Below, piece after piece: positions 35,681 to 44,715 of a DNA stretch of 64,000 bases. Location of the stretch: NCBI GenBank assembly GCA_017450125.1, contig JAFSWZ010000039.1:58806-122805 (forward strand), in the 5' to 3' direction. Positions within the stretch are counted from its first letter, which is position 1; each line of letters starts with the position of its first letter. The DNA comes from Synergistaceae bacterium. Lineage in GTDB: Bacteria; Synergistota; Synergistia; Synergistales; Aminobacteriaceae. A program made the position numbers and the translations under genes. The notes under the pieces are model-generated. The model ran no database searches, was not told where the DNA came from, and worked only from the letters and a program-made list of their open reading frames with translations.

Positions 35681-36652
35681 TTACTTCCTCTGCTTCTTCA
35701 GCATGTCAACATACACTGCGAGAAGGATAACTACGCCTTTCGCTATCTGCTGCCAGAATGAATTAAGCCCCAGAAGGTTCAAGCCGTTGTTCAGGACTCC
35801 GATGATGAGTACGCCGATGAAGGTTGAGCCGATTTTGCCGACACCGCCGGACATTGACGTTCCGCCCAGAACCGTTGCCGCAATCGCGTCCATCTCGAAG
35901 GCCTGTCCTGCTGTGGGCTGACCGGATGCCATGCGCGCGCACAGAACTACTCCCGTGAACGCCGCAAGGAATCCGCTCATCGTGTAGACCAGCATCTTCG
36001 TGCGGGCAACATTAACGCCGGAGAAGATAGCCGCCTTGTCGTTGCCGCCGACTGCGTAGACGTGCCGCCCGAATCTCGTCTTGCTGAGCAGAATCACGCA
36101 GATTATCAGGAACACTGCCATGTAGATTACGGGGTACGGTATCGGCCCGAGATAGCCCGTCCCTATGATCTGGTACTCAGGAATCATTGCGCGGATGGGC
36201 TGGCCGTTGCTGTAGATGTACGCAGCACCTCTGGCCATCTGCATCATCGCCAAAGTTACGATGAAGGGAGGTATTGTTGTCTTCGCGATCACGAAGCCGT
36301 TGAACAGACCTAGAGCCGTACCGATGATGATTGACGTGGCGACTGCGCCCGGAACGCTGAAGCCGCTCTTGACGATGAGACCCGCGCTCAGAGTTCCCGA
36401 GATTGCGAGGATTGAGCCGACTGAAAGGTCAATTCCGCCGGTGATTATCGCGAAGGTCATTCCGAACGCAAGGCACGCATTCGACGAAACCTGACGCAGA
36501 ACGTTCACGAGGTTGCGCTGTGAATAGAATACCCCGTTTGTCGTGAATGACAGGATTACGCACATTATCAGTAACCCTATCAGCGTTCCCATGTTGTCCT
36601 TAAGGTAGCGCACTACCCCGTTCTGTGCCTTAATTTTATTCTCAAGCGGCAT
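35681..36652 (-). CDS. Sugar ABC transporter permease (RbsC-like)
   Basis: The 323-residue BPD_transp_2 family membrane protein has about nine or ten hydrophobic segments. Family motifs are visible: GMTFAIITGGIDLSVGSILA, GLFNGFVIAKTTIPPFIVTLA, FGRHVYAVGGNDKAA and VLGGTSMSGGVGKIG. It pairs with the ATPase encoded upstream, which overlaps it by 11 nt. Length is standard for RbsC, shorter than the MglC earlier in the window. The sugar is unknown; the FGGY kinase across the divergent promoter suggests a ketose or pentose/heptose. Confidence 0.9.
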   Translation of the reverse strand: MPLENKIKAQNGVVRYLKDNMGTLIGLLIMCVILSFTTNGVFYSQRNLVNVLRQVSSNACLAFGMTFAIITGGIDLSVGSILAISGTLSAGLIVKSGFSVPGAVATSIIIGTALGLFNGFVIAKTTIPPFIVTLAMMQMARGAAYIYSNGQPIRAMIPEYQIIGTGYLGPIPYPVIYMAVFLIICVILLSKTRFGRHVYAVGGNDKAAIFSGVNVARTKMLVYTMSGFLAAFTGVVLCARMASGQPTAGQAFEMDAIAATVLGGTSMSGGVGKIGSTFIGVLIIGVLNNGLNLLGLNSFWQQIAKGVVILLAVYVDMLKKQRK

Positions 36653-38156
36653 TGCTAGTTCCTCCGTTTCCTGTTGCGTAACGCATGATTAATTCCTGGC
36701 TCAGCTCGTTCTTGCCGAGATTCGCCGTAACTCTTCCTTCGTGCATGACTAATACCCTGTCGCTCATGTTGATTACTTCCGGCAGGTCTGAACTTATCAT
36801 CAGGATTGCTACTCCCTGCTTGGCCAGTTCGTTCATGAAGCCGTAAATCTCCGCCCTCGCGCCAACGTCAACGCCTCTTGTGGGTTCGTCAAGGATGAGG
36901 AGCTTCGGTTTTGTCGCCAGCCACTTCGCAATGACTATCTTCTGCTGGTTTCCGCCGCTGAGGTTCTCCGCGAGCTGGTCGGGTGTCGGTGTCTTTATCG
37001 CGAGCTCCTGAATGTGCCGTGCAATCTCCTCTACCTCGCGCGATGGGTTGCCCAGCGGATGCCCCTTGTAGAGCTCGTGAAGTATCGTCAATGTCAGGTT
37101 GTACCCGACGGAGTTGATGAGCACTAAGCCTTCTTCCTTGCGGTTCTCGGGGACGAGAGCTATTCCGTTGTTCATTGCGTCCCTGACCGAGCGGATGTGC
37201 ACGGGTTGTCCCTCAATCAGGATTTGTCCCGTATAATTCGGGTCAATCCCGAAGATGCAGTGTGAGGTCTCGCTTCTGCCTGCACCGACGAGGCCGGACA
37301 TTCCGACAATCTCGCCTTCACGCACCGCGAAGGATACGCCGTTCACGAAAGGAGGGCTCACAAGGTCTTTGACCTCAAGCACAACTTTGCCGGGCGTAAC
37401 TGCGTCCTTGAAGTACAGCTGTGTGAGCTCACGTCCGACCATCATCGCTATAAGCTGGTCGTTGGTGGTCTCGCGGGTGTTGACCGTCCCGACGTACTGG
37501 CCGTCGCGCATAATCGTAACCCTGTCCGTGATGGCGAATAGCTCGCTCATTCTGTGGGAGATGTAGATTATGCCGATGCCCTCAGCCTTAAGCTGCCTCA
37601 TCGTCTCGAAGAGTACTTCTGTCTCCTTGTCGGTGAGTGAGGCTGTGGGCTCGTCCATCACGAGGATGTCCGCGTCGACGGAGAGTGCCTTTGCGATCTC
37701 GACCATCTGCTGCTGTGCAATGCTCAAGTCCTTGATGAGCGTGTTCGGGTCAAAGTCCAGTCCTAGACGGGTAAGCAGCTTCCTAGCTTCCTCGTTCTCC
37801 TGCCCGCGCTTGATGATGCCGCCGACGTTGCGCTCCCGGCCAAGAAACATGTTCTCCGCTATCGACAGGTACGGCACAAGGCACAGTTCCTGATGGATTA
37901 CGCTGATGCCGTGAGCCTGTGAGTCCGCAACGCTACGCATGATGTGGGACTCGCCCTTGACGATGACTTCTCCTTCTTCGGGGATGTATATTCCGGCCAA
38001 GCACTTGATGAGGGTTGACTTGCCCGCTCCGTTTTCGCCTAACAGTGCGTGAACTTCTCCGGCTCTCAGCTCAAAATTTACGTCCTTCAGCGCGTAAACG
38101 CCGGGAAACTTCTTGTGGATATGCTTCATTTCAAGCAGTATCTTGTCTTCTGCCAT
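36642..38156 (-). CDS. Sugar ABC transporter ATPase (RbsA-like, two NBDs)
   Basis: The 504-residue protein has duplicated nucleotide-binding domains. The first has Walker A GENGAGKST (~39-47), QQQMVEIAKAL and Walker B ILVMDEPTASL. The second has GLVGAGRSE, signature NLSGGNQQK and LLILDEPTRGVD. It energises the permease encoded immediately downstream. The ribosome site GGAGGTG precedes the ATG. A hairpin separates it from the binding-protein gene, lowering its expression relative to that gene. Confidence 0.92.
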   Translation of the reverse strand: MAEDKILLEMKHIHKKFPGVYALKDVNFELRAGEVHALLGENGAGKSTLIKCLAGIYIPEEGEVIVKGESHIMRSVADSQAHGISVIHQELCLVPYLSIAENMFLGRERNVGGIIKRGQENEEARKLLTRLGLDFDPNTLIKDLSIAQQQMVEIAKALSVDADILVMDEPTASLTDKETEVLFETMRQLKAEGIGIIYISHRMSELFAITDRVTIMRDGQYVGTVNTRETTNDQLIAMMVGRELTQLYFKDAVTPGKVVLEVKDLVSPPFVNGVSFAVREGEIVGMSGLVGAGRSETSHCIFGIDPNYTGQILIEGQPVHIRSVRDAMNNGIALVPENRKEEGLVLINSVGYNLTLTILHELYKGHPLGNPSREVEEIARHIQELAIKTPTPDQLAENLSGGNQQKIVIAKWLATKPKLLILDEPTRGVDVGARAEIYGFMNELAKQGVAILMISSDLPEVINMSDRVLVMHEGRVTANLGKNELSQELIMRYATGNGGTSNAA

Positions 38157-38177
38157 GAAAGATTTTCACCTCCATAC

Positions 38178-38215
38178 ATAAATAAGAGGCAAGAGCCGTT
38201 AAGCATCCTGCCTCT
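38178..38215 (-). terminator. Intercistronic attenuator between sugar-binding protein and ATPase genes
   Basis: On the minus strand AGAGGCA (38215-38209) and TGCCTCT (38191-38185) pair perfectly and are followed by TATTTATG. Typical partial terminator that makes binding protein more abundant than the membrane complex. Confidence 0.7.
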
Positions 38216-38227
38216 GTGTGTCAGATT

Positions 38228-39154
38228 CTACTGCCAGCCGTCAACGCCGAACTCGTCAACGTTCTCTGCCGTGATGAGCGTTACGGGTACGGGTACGTGC
38301 TTCTCGACCTTCTCGCCAGCGAGAATCTTGTACGCCATCTCTACGCCGATCTTGCCGATGTTGATGGGGGACTGCGCCGCTGTGCCGGTCATCATGCCGT
38401 CCTTGATCATCTTCTTCGCGTCGGGCGAACCGTCAACGCCGTAGATGAGCACGCCCTCAAGAGCGTTCGCCGCGCGGAGTGCCTGGATTACGCCGAGTGC
38501 TGTCGGGTCATTCACGCACATAACGACTGCCATGTCGGGGATTGCCTGAATGATGTTCTCCATCTTGGGCATCGCTATCTCGAGCTGGCCTTCGCTGCTG
38601 TCTTCCTGAGCAATCGTGAACTCCGGGTGCTCCTCGATGATCTTCTTGAAGTTCGCGATTCTGTCAACGCCTGACTTCGTGGTGGGATGGCCGAGAATGA
38701 CTGCCTTGCCGCCCTTCGGAAGACGCTTGAGCATATCTTCTCCGCAGACGAGCCCTGCCGCGAGGTTGTCGCTTGCGACTATGCAGGCTACGTACTCTTC
38801 ATCGTAGACGGGTGCGTCAACGTTGACGATGGGGATGCCCGCTTCGTGAGCCGCAAGAAGTCCGGGAGCGACTGCCTGCCAGTCTACGGGGTTGAGGAAG
38901 ATTGCGTCCACGCCCTGAGCGACCATGTCCTCGATCTGGCTGATCTGCTTCACTGCGTCGAGCGCGGGGTCAAGCGTGATGAGGGTATCGCCGTTGGCTT
39001 CGACTGCTGCCTTGATTGCGTCGTTCATGACACCGAAGAACGGATTGTTCATGGTCATGTAGGTTGCGCCGAACTTTCTGCCCTGAGCACCTGCGACGCT
39101 GAACGATGCGACAACGAGGAGTACTGCGAGGAACAACACAAAGAGTTTCTTCAT
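38228..39154 (-). CDS. Sugar ABC transporter substrate-binding protein (RbsB-like)
   Basis: The ~308-residue exported protein starts at ATG 39154 (AGGAGGT upstream) with a signal peptide (LFVLFLAVLLVVASFSVAGA). The mature protein has the periplasmic binding protein type 1 fold: MTMNNPFFGVMNDAIKAA, DAIFLNPVDW, IPIVNVDAPV, GKAVILGHPT, VMCVNDPTALG and IYGVDGSPDA. It delivers a sugar to the permease/ATPase pair downstream. A TATAAT with CA initiator lies ~50 nt upstream, facing away from the FGGY kinase gene. Confidence 0.92.
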   Translation of the reverse strand: MKKLFVLFLAVLLVVASFSVAGAQGRKFGATYMTMNNPFFGVMNDAIKAAVEANGDTLITLDPALDAVKQISQIEDMVAQGVDAIFLNPVDWQAVAPGLLAAHEAGIPIVNVDAPVYDEEYVACIVASDNLAAGLVCGEDMLKRLPKGGKAVILGHPTTKSGVDRIANFKKIIEEHPEFTIAQEDSSEGQLEIAMPKMENIIQAIPDMAVVMCVNDPTALGVIQALRAANALEGVLIYGVDGSPDAKKMIKDGMMTGTAAQSPINIGKIGVEMAYKILAGEKVEKHVPVPVTLITAENVDEFGVDGWQ

Positions 39155-39202
39155 AAGAGAATACCTCCTGCAACGATATAGAATTGTGAATAAAAAAATG
39201 GG

Positions 39203-39215
39203 TGCTAGGATTATA
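39203..39215 (-). promoter_or_regulatory. -10 element and CA start site for the second sugar ABC operon
   Basis: On the minus strand TATAAT (39215-39210), 5 nt, then CA (predicted +1 at 39203). It lies in the 88-nt divergent region shared with the FGGY kinase, where a sugar-responsive repressor would be expected to bind; no clear operator palindrome was identified. Confidence 0.5.
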
Positions 39216-39242
39216 CAACATTTTATTGTGAGGTGTACCAGC

Positions 39243-40505
39243 ATGAATTACTATCTCGGAATAGACACAGGCACAACGTCAATCAGCATAGCCGCCGTCA
39301 GTGAAGCCCGCGAACTCCTCAAGAGCATAACCATCAACCACAACGCTTTTCTTCCTTTGCCCGGCAGAATCCAGAACCCCGAGCGCATCAAGTCCCTCGT
39401 CCTCGAAGCAGTTGACGGCCTTACGCGTGAACTTGGCCAGCCGTCGGCGATAGGCTTCACCGGTCAGATGCACGGCATACTGTACGTGAACGCGAGGGGT
39501 GAAGCAGTTTCTCCGCTGTGGACGTGGCAGGACGCTTGCGGGGATGACTGCCTTCCTCTTTTGCGCGGACACGGCCTGAAAGTCTCGTCGGGTTACGGTA
39601 CGGCAACTCACCTTCACCTTCAGCGCGCGGGCAAAATTCCGGCAGAGGCGGTGAAGTTCACGACAATAAGCGACTACATAGCAATGACCTTGTGCGGCAA
39701 CACTGAGCCCGTACTCTCCTCCGACATGGCGGCAAGTCTGGGATGCTTTGACCTCCGGCGCAGGGAGTTCATGACGGACAGACTAGTTGAGGCCGGAGCA
39801 GATGTCTCGTACCTTCCGCGCGTGCTGAAAGGCTATGCTGTTGTTGGCGAAACAGCTTCAGGAGTGCCGGTAGTGTGTTCGATGGGCGACAATCAGGCGG
39901 CGGTGAAAGGCTCGCTGAAGGACGAGGCGGCTTCGCTGCTCGTGAACGTCGGGACGGGCTCGCAGGTGTCGTTTGTATCGCGGGAATACGTCGATGTTTC
40001 GGGGGACGTTGAGCTGCGGCCTTACGGTGAAGGCTTTGTGCTGGCGGGAGCGGCTTTGTGCGGAGGGAGAGCCTACGCGATTCTGGAGAAGTTTTGCCGG
40101 GAACTGGCGGGGCGCGAGTGCTGGGGGCTGATGGCGGAGAAGGCTGAAGAGTTCCTGAAGGGCGGAGGTACAGCGTGGGAGGTTGAGACTACGTTTATGG
40201 GAACGAGGTCAGACCCGGAAAAGCGCGGGAGCATTCGCGGGATAAGCGAGGAGAACTTCTGCGTCGGGTCGCTGACAGTGGGGGTGCTTCGCGGGATTCT
40301 CGGCGAACTTCACGGAATGTACGAGGTCATGACGCGCTTGACGGGCAGGAAGGCGAGTGTTCTTGTAGGCTCTGGCAACGGAATGCGGAAGAATCCCTTG
40401 ATGCAGAGGCTTGCGGGCGAGATGTTCGGGATGAAGGTAGAGATTCCTGCGTTCACGGAAGAGGCGGCGTGCGGGTGTGCGATGTGCGCGATAGAGGCAC
40501 GCTAA
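39243..40505 (+). CDS. FGGY-family carbohydrate kinase (sedoheptulokinase-like)
   Basis: The ~420-residue protein begins MNYYLGIDTGTTSIS, the ATP phosphate loop of FGGY kinases. It continues with GFTGQMHGILY, WQDACGDD, the catalytic Asp in SMGDNQAAVKG (~220) and a second phosphate loop LLVNVGTGSQVS. The IGFTGQMHG motif and compact length resemble sedoheptulokinase and related kinases rather than glycerol kinase; the exact sugar is uncertain. ATG 39243 is preferred because it directly starts the conserved strand and follows GAGGTG. It is divergent from a sugar ABC importer and probably phosphorylates the imported sugar. Confidence 0.83.
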   Translation: MNYYLGIDTGTTSISIAAVSEARELLKSITINHNAFLPLPGRIQNPERIKSLVLEAVDGLTRELGQPSAIGFTGQMHGILYVNARGEAVSPLWTWQDACGDDCLPLLRGHGLKVSSGYGTATHLHLQRAGKIPAEAVKFTTISDYIAMTLCGNTEPVLSSDMAASLGCFDLRRREFMTDRLVEAGADVSYLPRVLKGYAVVGETASGVPVVCSMGDNQAAVKGSLKDEAASLLVNVGTGSQVSFVSREYVDVSGDVELRPYGEGFVLAGAALCGGRAYAILEKFCRELAGRECWGLMAEKAEEFLKGGGTAWEVETTFMGTRSDPEKRGSIRGISEENFCVGSLTVGVLRGILGELHGMYEVMTRLTGRKASVLVGSGNGMRKNPLMQRLAGEMFGMKVEIPAFTEEAACGCAMCAIEAR

Positions 40506-40514
40506 CCCACAACA

Positions 40515-40545
40515 AAGCCGGGACTCCCTCACAGAATCCCGGCTT
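40515..40545. terminator. Bidirectional hairpin between FGGY kinase and esterase genes
   Basis: AAGCCGGGA (40515-40523) and TCCCGGCTT (40537-40545) form a perfect 9-bp stem between convergent genes. The T-run is short on both sides. Confidence 0.6.
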
Positions 40546-40562
40546 ACGTCTTCTCAGCTAAC

Positions 40563-41975
40563 TTACTTCTTGCAGATGCCGTCCAGCCACTCGAACAGCT
40601 CCGGCAGGTCGTAATTCCCGTCGTGAGGAACATTCCACACCGCCGCAACATCAGCATCATACCCCGCCTGCTTCAGCTTCAGTGCAAGGATCGCCGGAAT
40701 AGCCAGCGAAGTGTCCCTGTCCTTAACGCCGTGCCGAATGCGCCAGTACTTTGCTGTGCTGACTCCCTCTTTGCCGATGAAGTTCATCGGGTTCATGACG
40801 TATATCTTATCTGCGTCAGCCATCGCAGGCTTCTCCGCCGTCGAATGCTCGAAAGCATAAGCAGTGAAATGTGCGTCCGCAAACTCGTTGTTCTCAAAGC
40901 TCTTCATGTTCAGCGAGTCGAACGCAGGAGCGGCCTTCATTCTCGTTGCCCACTCCGCATACTCCTCGAGGTCAACGCCGGTAACCTTGCCTTCATCCTC
41001 GTCAACCTCCAGCCACTCGAGCCCGAGAACGTTCTCTCCTGCGTCAAGTGCCTTCTGTGCCGCCGCAATGTACAGCCCCTCAATGTACTCCTTGAACGAC
41101 CCGTCGCCGTCATCGTCGAGCTCGTAACCCTCGAGTTCAAGGCTGTTGAGGTACGCGGGGAAAGCTGCCTTCAGCGCGTCGGAGGCCGCCTTCATGTTGT
41201 CGTCCATCTCGCGCGCCGGGCCCATGTGGTAGGTGTTCACGCCGTTGAATATCCATTCATAGGCCATGTCAGCATTCTCGAGGTTAGTGATAGGGCAGTA
41301 CACGACTGACGCAAAAATATCGTCGCGTTCTTCCTCTGCACCTATAGCCTGAAGGTAGGGCTCGTACTCTTTTGCGTTGCCGGTTGCTCCGAGAAGTGAA
41401 GAGAGTGCTCCGCCCGCGCTCAGTCCGTCGGAGATAATCTTCTCCGTGTCGCCCGCAGGAAGCCTGTCCTTGTTATGGCGTACCCAGCGAACTGCCGCCT
41501 TGTAGTCCACGATTAACGCGGGAGCTTTGCCGTTCTCGAGAGTGCGTCCGCGAATCGCAGGAGAAATCACAACGTACCCCTTCGAGAGTGCGTACAGTGC
41601 AACGTTCGGTGTTCCGTGCCGCGTGTCGTTTGCTGGGATGAACTGCTTGCCCGGCAGGTAGCCGCCGACTCCGTTCGGCATCAGAATGGGCGCAGTCTTG
41701 GCCGTGTAGCCGTTGATGGTCTCACCGTGAAAATACTCCTCAGGTACGTAGATATTCAGCCTCTGGTACTCGGGCTCAACAGGGTTCTTGACGTAGGGGA
41801 TGTCCAGCCACGAACGGAAGGTTACGAGCTTGTCCCCCGCAAGCAGTGTCTGTGAAACTCTGTTGCCCGGAGGCATCGTGATAGAGTCAGCAGGACCGTT
41901 CGCGAAATCCGCCGCCGCTGAGCACGAACACAACGACACCGCAACTATAACCGCACATAACAGCTTGAATCTCAT
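40563..41975 (-). CDS. Exported subtype-B tannase/alpha-beta hydrolase
   Basis: The ~470-residue protein has a signal peptide with a possible lipobox (VSLCSC), so it may be a lipoprotein. It shows an alpha/beta hydrolase core: LNIYVPEEYF, LMPNGVGGY oxyanion region, nucleophile Ser in SDGLSAGGALSS (~190), and a C-terminal catalytic His in WNVPHDGNYDL. A large insert includes an acidic calcium-like DDDGDGS loop (~285). This layout matches bacterial subtype-B tannases and related esterases. Start ATG 41975 follows a GGAGGAG. It is 17 nt downstream of the thioredoxin-like lipoprotein gene. Confidence 0.78.
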   Translation of the reverse strand: MRFKLLCAVIVAVSLCSCSAAADFANGPADSITMPPGNRVSQTLLAGDKLVTFRSWLDIPYVKNPVEPEYQRLNIYVPEEYFHGETINGYTAKTAPILMPNGVGGYLPGKQFIPANDTRHGTPNVALYALSKGYVVISPAIRGRTLENGKAPALIVDYKAAVRWVRHNKDRLPAGDTEKIISDGLSAGGALSSLLGATGNAKEYEPYLQAIGAEEERDDIFASVVYCPITNLENADMAYEWIFNGVNTYHMGPAREMDDNMKAASDALKAAFPAYLNSLELEGYELDDDGDGSFKEYIEGLYIAAAQKALDAGENVLGLEWLEVDEDEGKVTGVDLEEYAEWATRMKAAPAFDSLNMKSFENNEFADAHFTAYAFEHSTAEKPAMADADKIYVMNPMNFIGKEGVSTAKYWRIRHGVKDRDTSLAIPAILALKLKQAGYDADVAAVWNVPHDGNYDLPELFEWLDGICKK

Positions 41976-41992
41976 GTACAACAACTCCTCCT

Positions 41993-42340
41993 CTACAGCC
42001 TTATTCCGGCCTTCCTGAACACCGCGACTACTGCATCAAGACTCTTGTAGCCGACTTCCTGCGCAACTACTTTGCCTGAGGCATCACGGAACAGCAGAGT
42101 AGGCACGTAACGTACATTGTACTTCCGTGCAATGTCGGGGTTGTCCTCGAGGAATATGTGCGCCGTCGAGACTTTACCCTGATATTTCGCGTCTATCTGC
42201 TTCATGACCTTCTCCATCTGTGAACACGCCGGACATGTCTTCGTCGAAAGCATAGTTACAGAAGGAAGAGCAGCCGATGCACAACCGCACAACACCATCA
42301 CCAGCACAAGAGCTGATAACATCTTCACGCTGAACTTCAT
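41993..42340 (-). CDS. Thioredoxin-like lipoprotein
   Basis: The 115-residue exported protein has a signal sequence ending in the lipobox LCGC (Cys20), so it is probably lipid-anchored. The thioredoxin fold carries an atypical active site CPAC (36-39), a YVPTLLF cis-Pro segment and a typical final helix. It could maintain disulfides in the envelope, for example in the esterase encoded just downstream. It diverges from the gene cluster starting at 42485. Confidence 0.85.
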   Translation of the reverse strand: MKFSVKMLSALVLVMVLCGCASAALPSVTMLSTKTCPACSQMEKVMKQIDAKYQGKVSTAHIFLEDNPDIARKYNVRYVPTLLFRDASGKVVAQEVGYKSLDAVVAVFRKAGIRL

Positions 42341-42433
42341 TGCAATACACTTCCTTATGATGAATTTGCCTGCATTCTACAAAACCTTGCGCGTTAATCA
42401 CAATACACAATAATAACTAAATTTTCGATGCGC

Positions 42434-42446
42434 TATAATCTTCACA
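42434..42446 (+). promoter_or_regulatory. -10 element and CA start site for the 42.5-48.8 kb cluster
   Basis: TATAAT (42434-42439), 5 nt, then CA (predicted +1 at 42446), 39 nt before the first ATG. The surrounding 140 nt are AT-rich. This is probably the only promoter of the six-gene run that follows. Confidence 0.5.
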
Positions 42447-42484
42447 TTCATCACGAAAATTTACATTAAGGAGAGTCTTCCTGC

Positions 42485-43669
42485 ATGAACGAACAAGGAA
42501 AGATTGTCAGCACCTGCGACATTGATGAAAATCTTGCGCTCCAGATGTGGACAAGGGGGCGTACGCCGCGCCTCTCTATCTTCAACAAGGTCAAGAACTC
42601 CCGCAAGCTGATACATATTGCGTGGACGGAGAAGCTGGACAGGACATTAACCATCAGCGGCAAGAAGCCCGGCGAAAACATCACCTACACCGTGAGGGAC
42701 TTTGAGAGCGCAATAGCTACGATACTTGCAGGATTTGCGGCCAAGACCAACTTCAAGCCGAAGTACCTGAAGCTCGCCCTTGACCTCGAGAAAGCAATGA
42801 ACCGCCCCGAAATCGCCAGCACCAAAGCCGACTTTGCAATGATGGCAGAGGACAAACGTTCAGCCCTGTGGATCGCGGACTGCTCGGCGGACAGGAACAC
42901 GGGAGTTTTCAGGCCGTTCTTCCCGATGAACGAGCAGGAGGCAGAGATAGCCTCAGAAGAGAGGCTTCTGATTGACGGCCCGGCAATGAAGACCTATGAC
43001 GGCCTCGTGAAGACCGGTGTCTTGGCCGCCCTCAAGGAAGCCAACCCCGAACGCTGGGTGAACCCCGTGCGCGTAAGTGCGGCGGCGATGCTTCTGGGGT
43101 TCTCGTACTGCGGAGCTGACGGCACAAAGACTGCTGACGAAATCTGGGCAGAAGGCGAGAAGAAAGCTCCCACACAGCTCGGGCAGGTCGCGATGAGAGC
43201 TCCCGTGAAGAAAATCTCGCTTCATGATGCGGGACTCTTCCGGCTCGGGCACAAGCTCACCGCCTACATCAGGCACTGCAGCTACATTCACGAGCTGGAG
43301 ATAGCGTACTCTGACGACAGCATCAAGGAGCTTCAGGACGAGGGGTTCTCGCGCTCACGTAGGATAGACTTCAACACGGGAACTCTCGGCGATGTACCTT
43401 ACCGCGTAACCTTCTACGAGAACGCTGACGAGGGCATGACGGCTTTCGGGTGCGTCCCGCGAATGCCGACATCAAGACACACCGGCGACATGGTGCTGTT
43501 AATCCCGACGGACATCTACAAGCAGGCTCTGGCGAACAATAGCATCTGCGGAAACGCTGAGGATGACTTCTTCACAATTACGCGGCTTCTTTGGGCTCAT
43601 CAGTTCAGGCTGTGGTACGAGACGCTGAAGCCCTACGTGAGGACGGTTGCGGGGCTGATAGAGGGATGA
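42485..43669 (+). CDS. Unknown cytoplasmic protein heading an envelope gene cluster
   Basis: I do not recognise the 394-residue product. It has no signal peptide or membrane segment. The N-terminal ~80 residues are strand-rich (HIAWTEKLDRTLTISG) and the rest is mixed alpha/beta, with several conserved-looking aromatic and His residues (YIRHCSYIHELEI). Its last codons overlap the start of the next gene by 4 nt, so it is translationally coupled to an exported protein. The cluster position suggests a regulatory, chaperone or assembly role for the exported proteins, which is inference only. Confidence 0.75.
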   Translation: MNEQGKIVSTCDIDENLALQMWTRGRTPRLSIFNKVKNSRKLIHIAWTEKLDRTLTISGKKPGENITYTVRDFESAIATILAGFAAKTNFKPKYLKLALDLEKAMNRPEIASTKADFAMMAEDKRSALWIADCSADRNTGVFRPFFPMNEQEAEIASEERLLIDGPAMKTYDGLVKTGVLAALKEANPERWVNPVRVSAAAMLLGFSYCGADGTKTADEIWAEGEKKAPTQLGQVAMRAPVKKISLHDAGLFRLGHKLTAYIRHCSYIHELEIAYSDDSIKELQDEGFSRSRRIDFNTGTLGDVPYRVTFYENADEGMTAFGCVPRMPTSRHTGDMVLLIPTDIYKQALANNSICGNAEDDFFTITRLLWAHQFRLWYETLKPYVRTVAGLIEG

Positions 43670-44709
43670 TGAAGAAGTTATTGTGTGTTGTGCTTCTGCT
43701 GTTGTGTATGGGAACGGCAGAGGCAGAAGGACAGCGCAGGCTCTCTGTAGTGATTTTCCCGACGATAAATTCAACCGGCCTCGAAATCTGGGAGAGCAAG
43801 TATTATCCGTATAACGTCCTTGAGCAGAAGATGTCGAACTACCTCGAGGAACTGTACAAGAGGTCTCCGCTGATAGAAGCCCGCACTCTCGACGAAGCAG
43901 GAATGAACCACTGGCTTTCGGGAGCAAGGGGCGGCGATGACATGGCCGTACAGCTTGAGATGTATTCCGCGCGCTTGAAGGAACGCCACGTAGTCGGGAC
44001 TGTCGATACGGGGAAGGTATTATTGAGGCTCAGGGTGTACGACTCGCGCCGTGCAGGAACTGTAGCAGTCAGGAACGTCAAGGGAAGCGACAAGAGGTTC
44101 ACGCTGGATTCCGATGAAGACGTGTACTGGTTTGACGGAGCAATCTCAGGACTGGGGATTCCGTTCGAGGGAGGGCTGGACTTGTTCGGGCTGACTAAGA
44201 CGGACTACAAGGGGCAGAAGATGAGCCGCCTGACGTGGGCGCAGTTTCAGGGAAGCTCGCACTGGCAGGCCATAAAGAACGCGATTAATCAGGCCTACGA
44301 CGAATCGATGAACCAGATACGCAACGTTATACGCTCCAACGAACCCGACGCACAGCTTCTCGCCAACGACAACTTCTCCACGTCGTACGAGACCGTCGGG
44401 AGAATCCTTGCTCCTACCGCAACGTCAACACGCAAACGCCGCGATTACATCATCTCGCTGGGACGGTTCGCGAACGGTGCGCTTGACGGCGTTAAGGTGG
44501 GGGAAGTCCTCGATGTTGTGAGGGCGGACACGTACGTAACCGTTGTGCCGAGTGATCCGGTTGTTGTTCTTCCTAAGGTTGTCGGCAAGGTGAAGGTCAT
44601 CAAGGTCTATGATGACAACGCCGTAGTGAGGGTAGTGAAGGACAACAAGAGCGAGCCCGTAACCCTGAAGGACATTGTAGTTAAGCACACAAAAATGACT
44701 GGGAAGTGA
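43666..44709 (+). CDS. Exported protein of unknown function, second gene of cluster
   Basis: The 347-residue protein starts with a signal peptide (MMKKLLCVVLLLLCMGTAEA). The mature N-terminus (RRLSVVIFPTINSTG, then a helix and LIEARTLDEAG) resembles the start of CsgG-like or FlgT-like outer-membrane-associated domains, where a beta strand is followed by a conserved helix. A C-terminal beta region (residues ~270-345) has repeated Val-rich strands (GEVLDVVRAD, GKVKVIKVYDDNAVVRVV), like the C-terminal domain of FlgT. Both resemblances are weak and unproven. It is coupled to the upstream gene and 6 nt before the next. Confidence 0.7.
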   Translation: MMKKLLCVVLLLLCMGTAEAEGQRRLSVVIFPTINSTGLEIWESKYYPYNVLEQKMSNYLEELYKRSPLIEARTLDEAGMNHWLSGARGGDDMAVQLEMYSARLKERHVVGTVDTGKVLLRLRVYDSRRAGTVAVRNVKGSDKRFTLDSDEDVYWFDGAISGLGIPFEGGLDLFGLTKTDYKGQKMSRLTWAQFQGSSHWQAIKNAINQAYDESMNQIRNVIRSNEPDAQLLANDNFSTSYETVGRILAPTATSTRKRRDYIISLGRFANGALDGVKVGEVLDVVRADTYVTVVPSDPVVVLPKVVGKVKVIKVYDDNAVVRVVKDNKSEPVTLKDIVVKHTKMTGK

Positions 44710-44715
44710 TAGACG

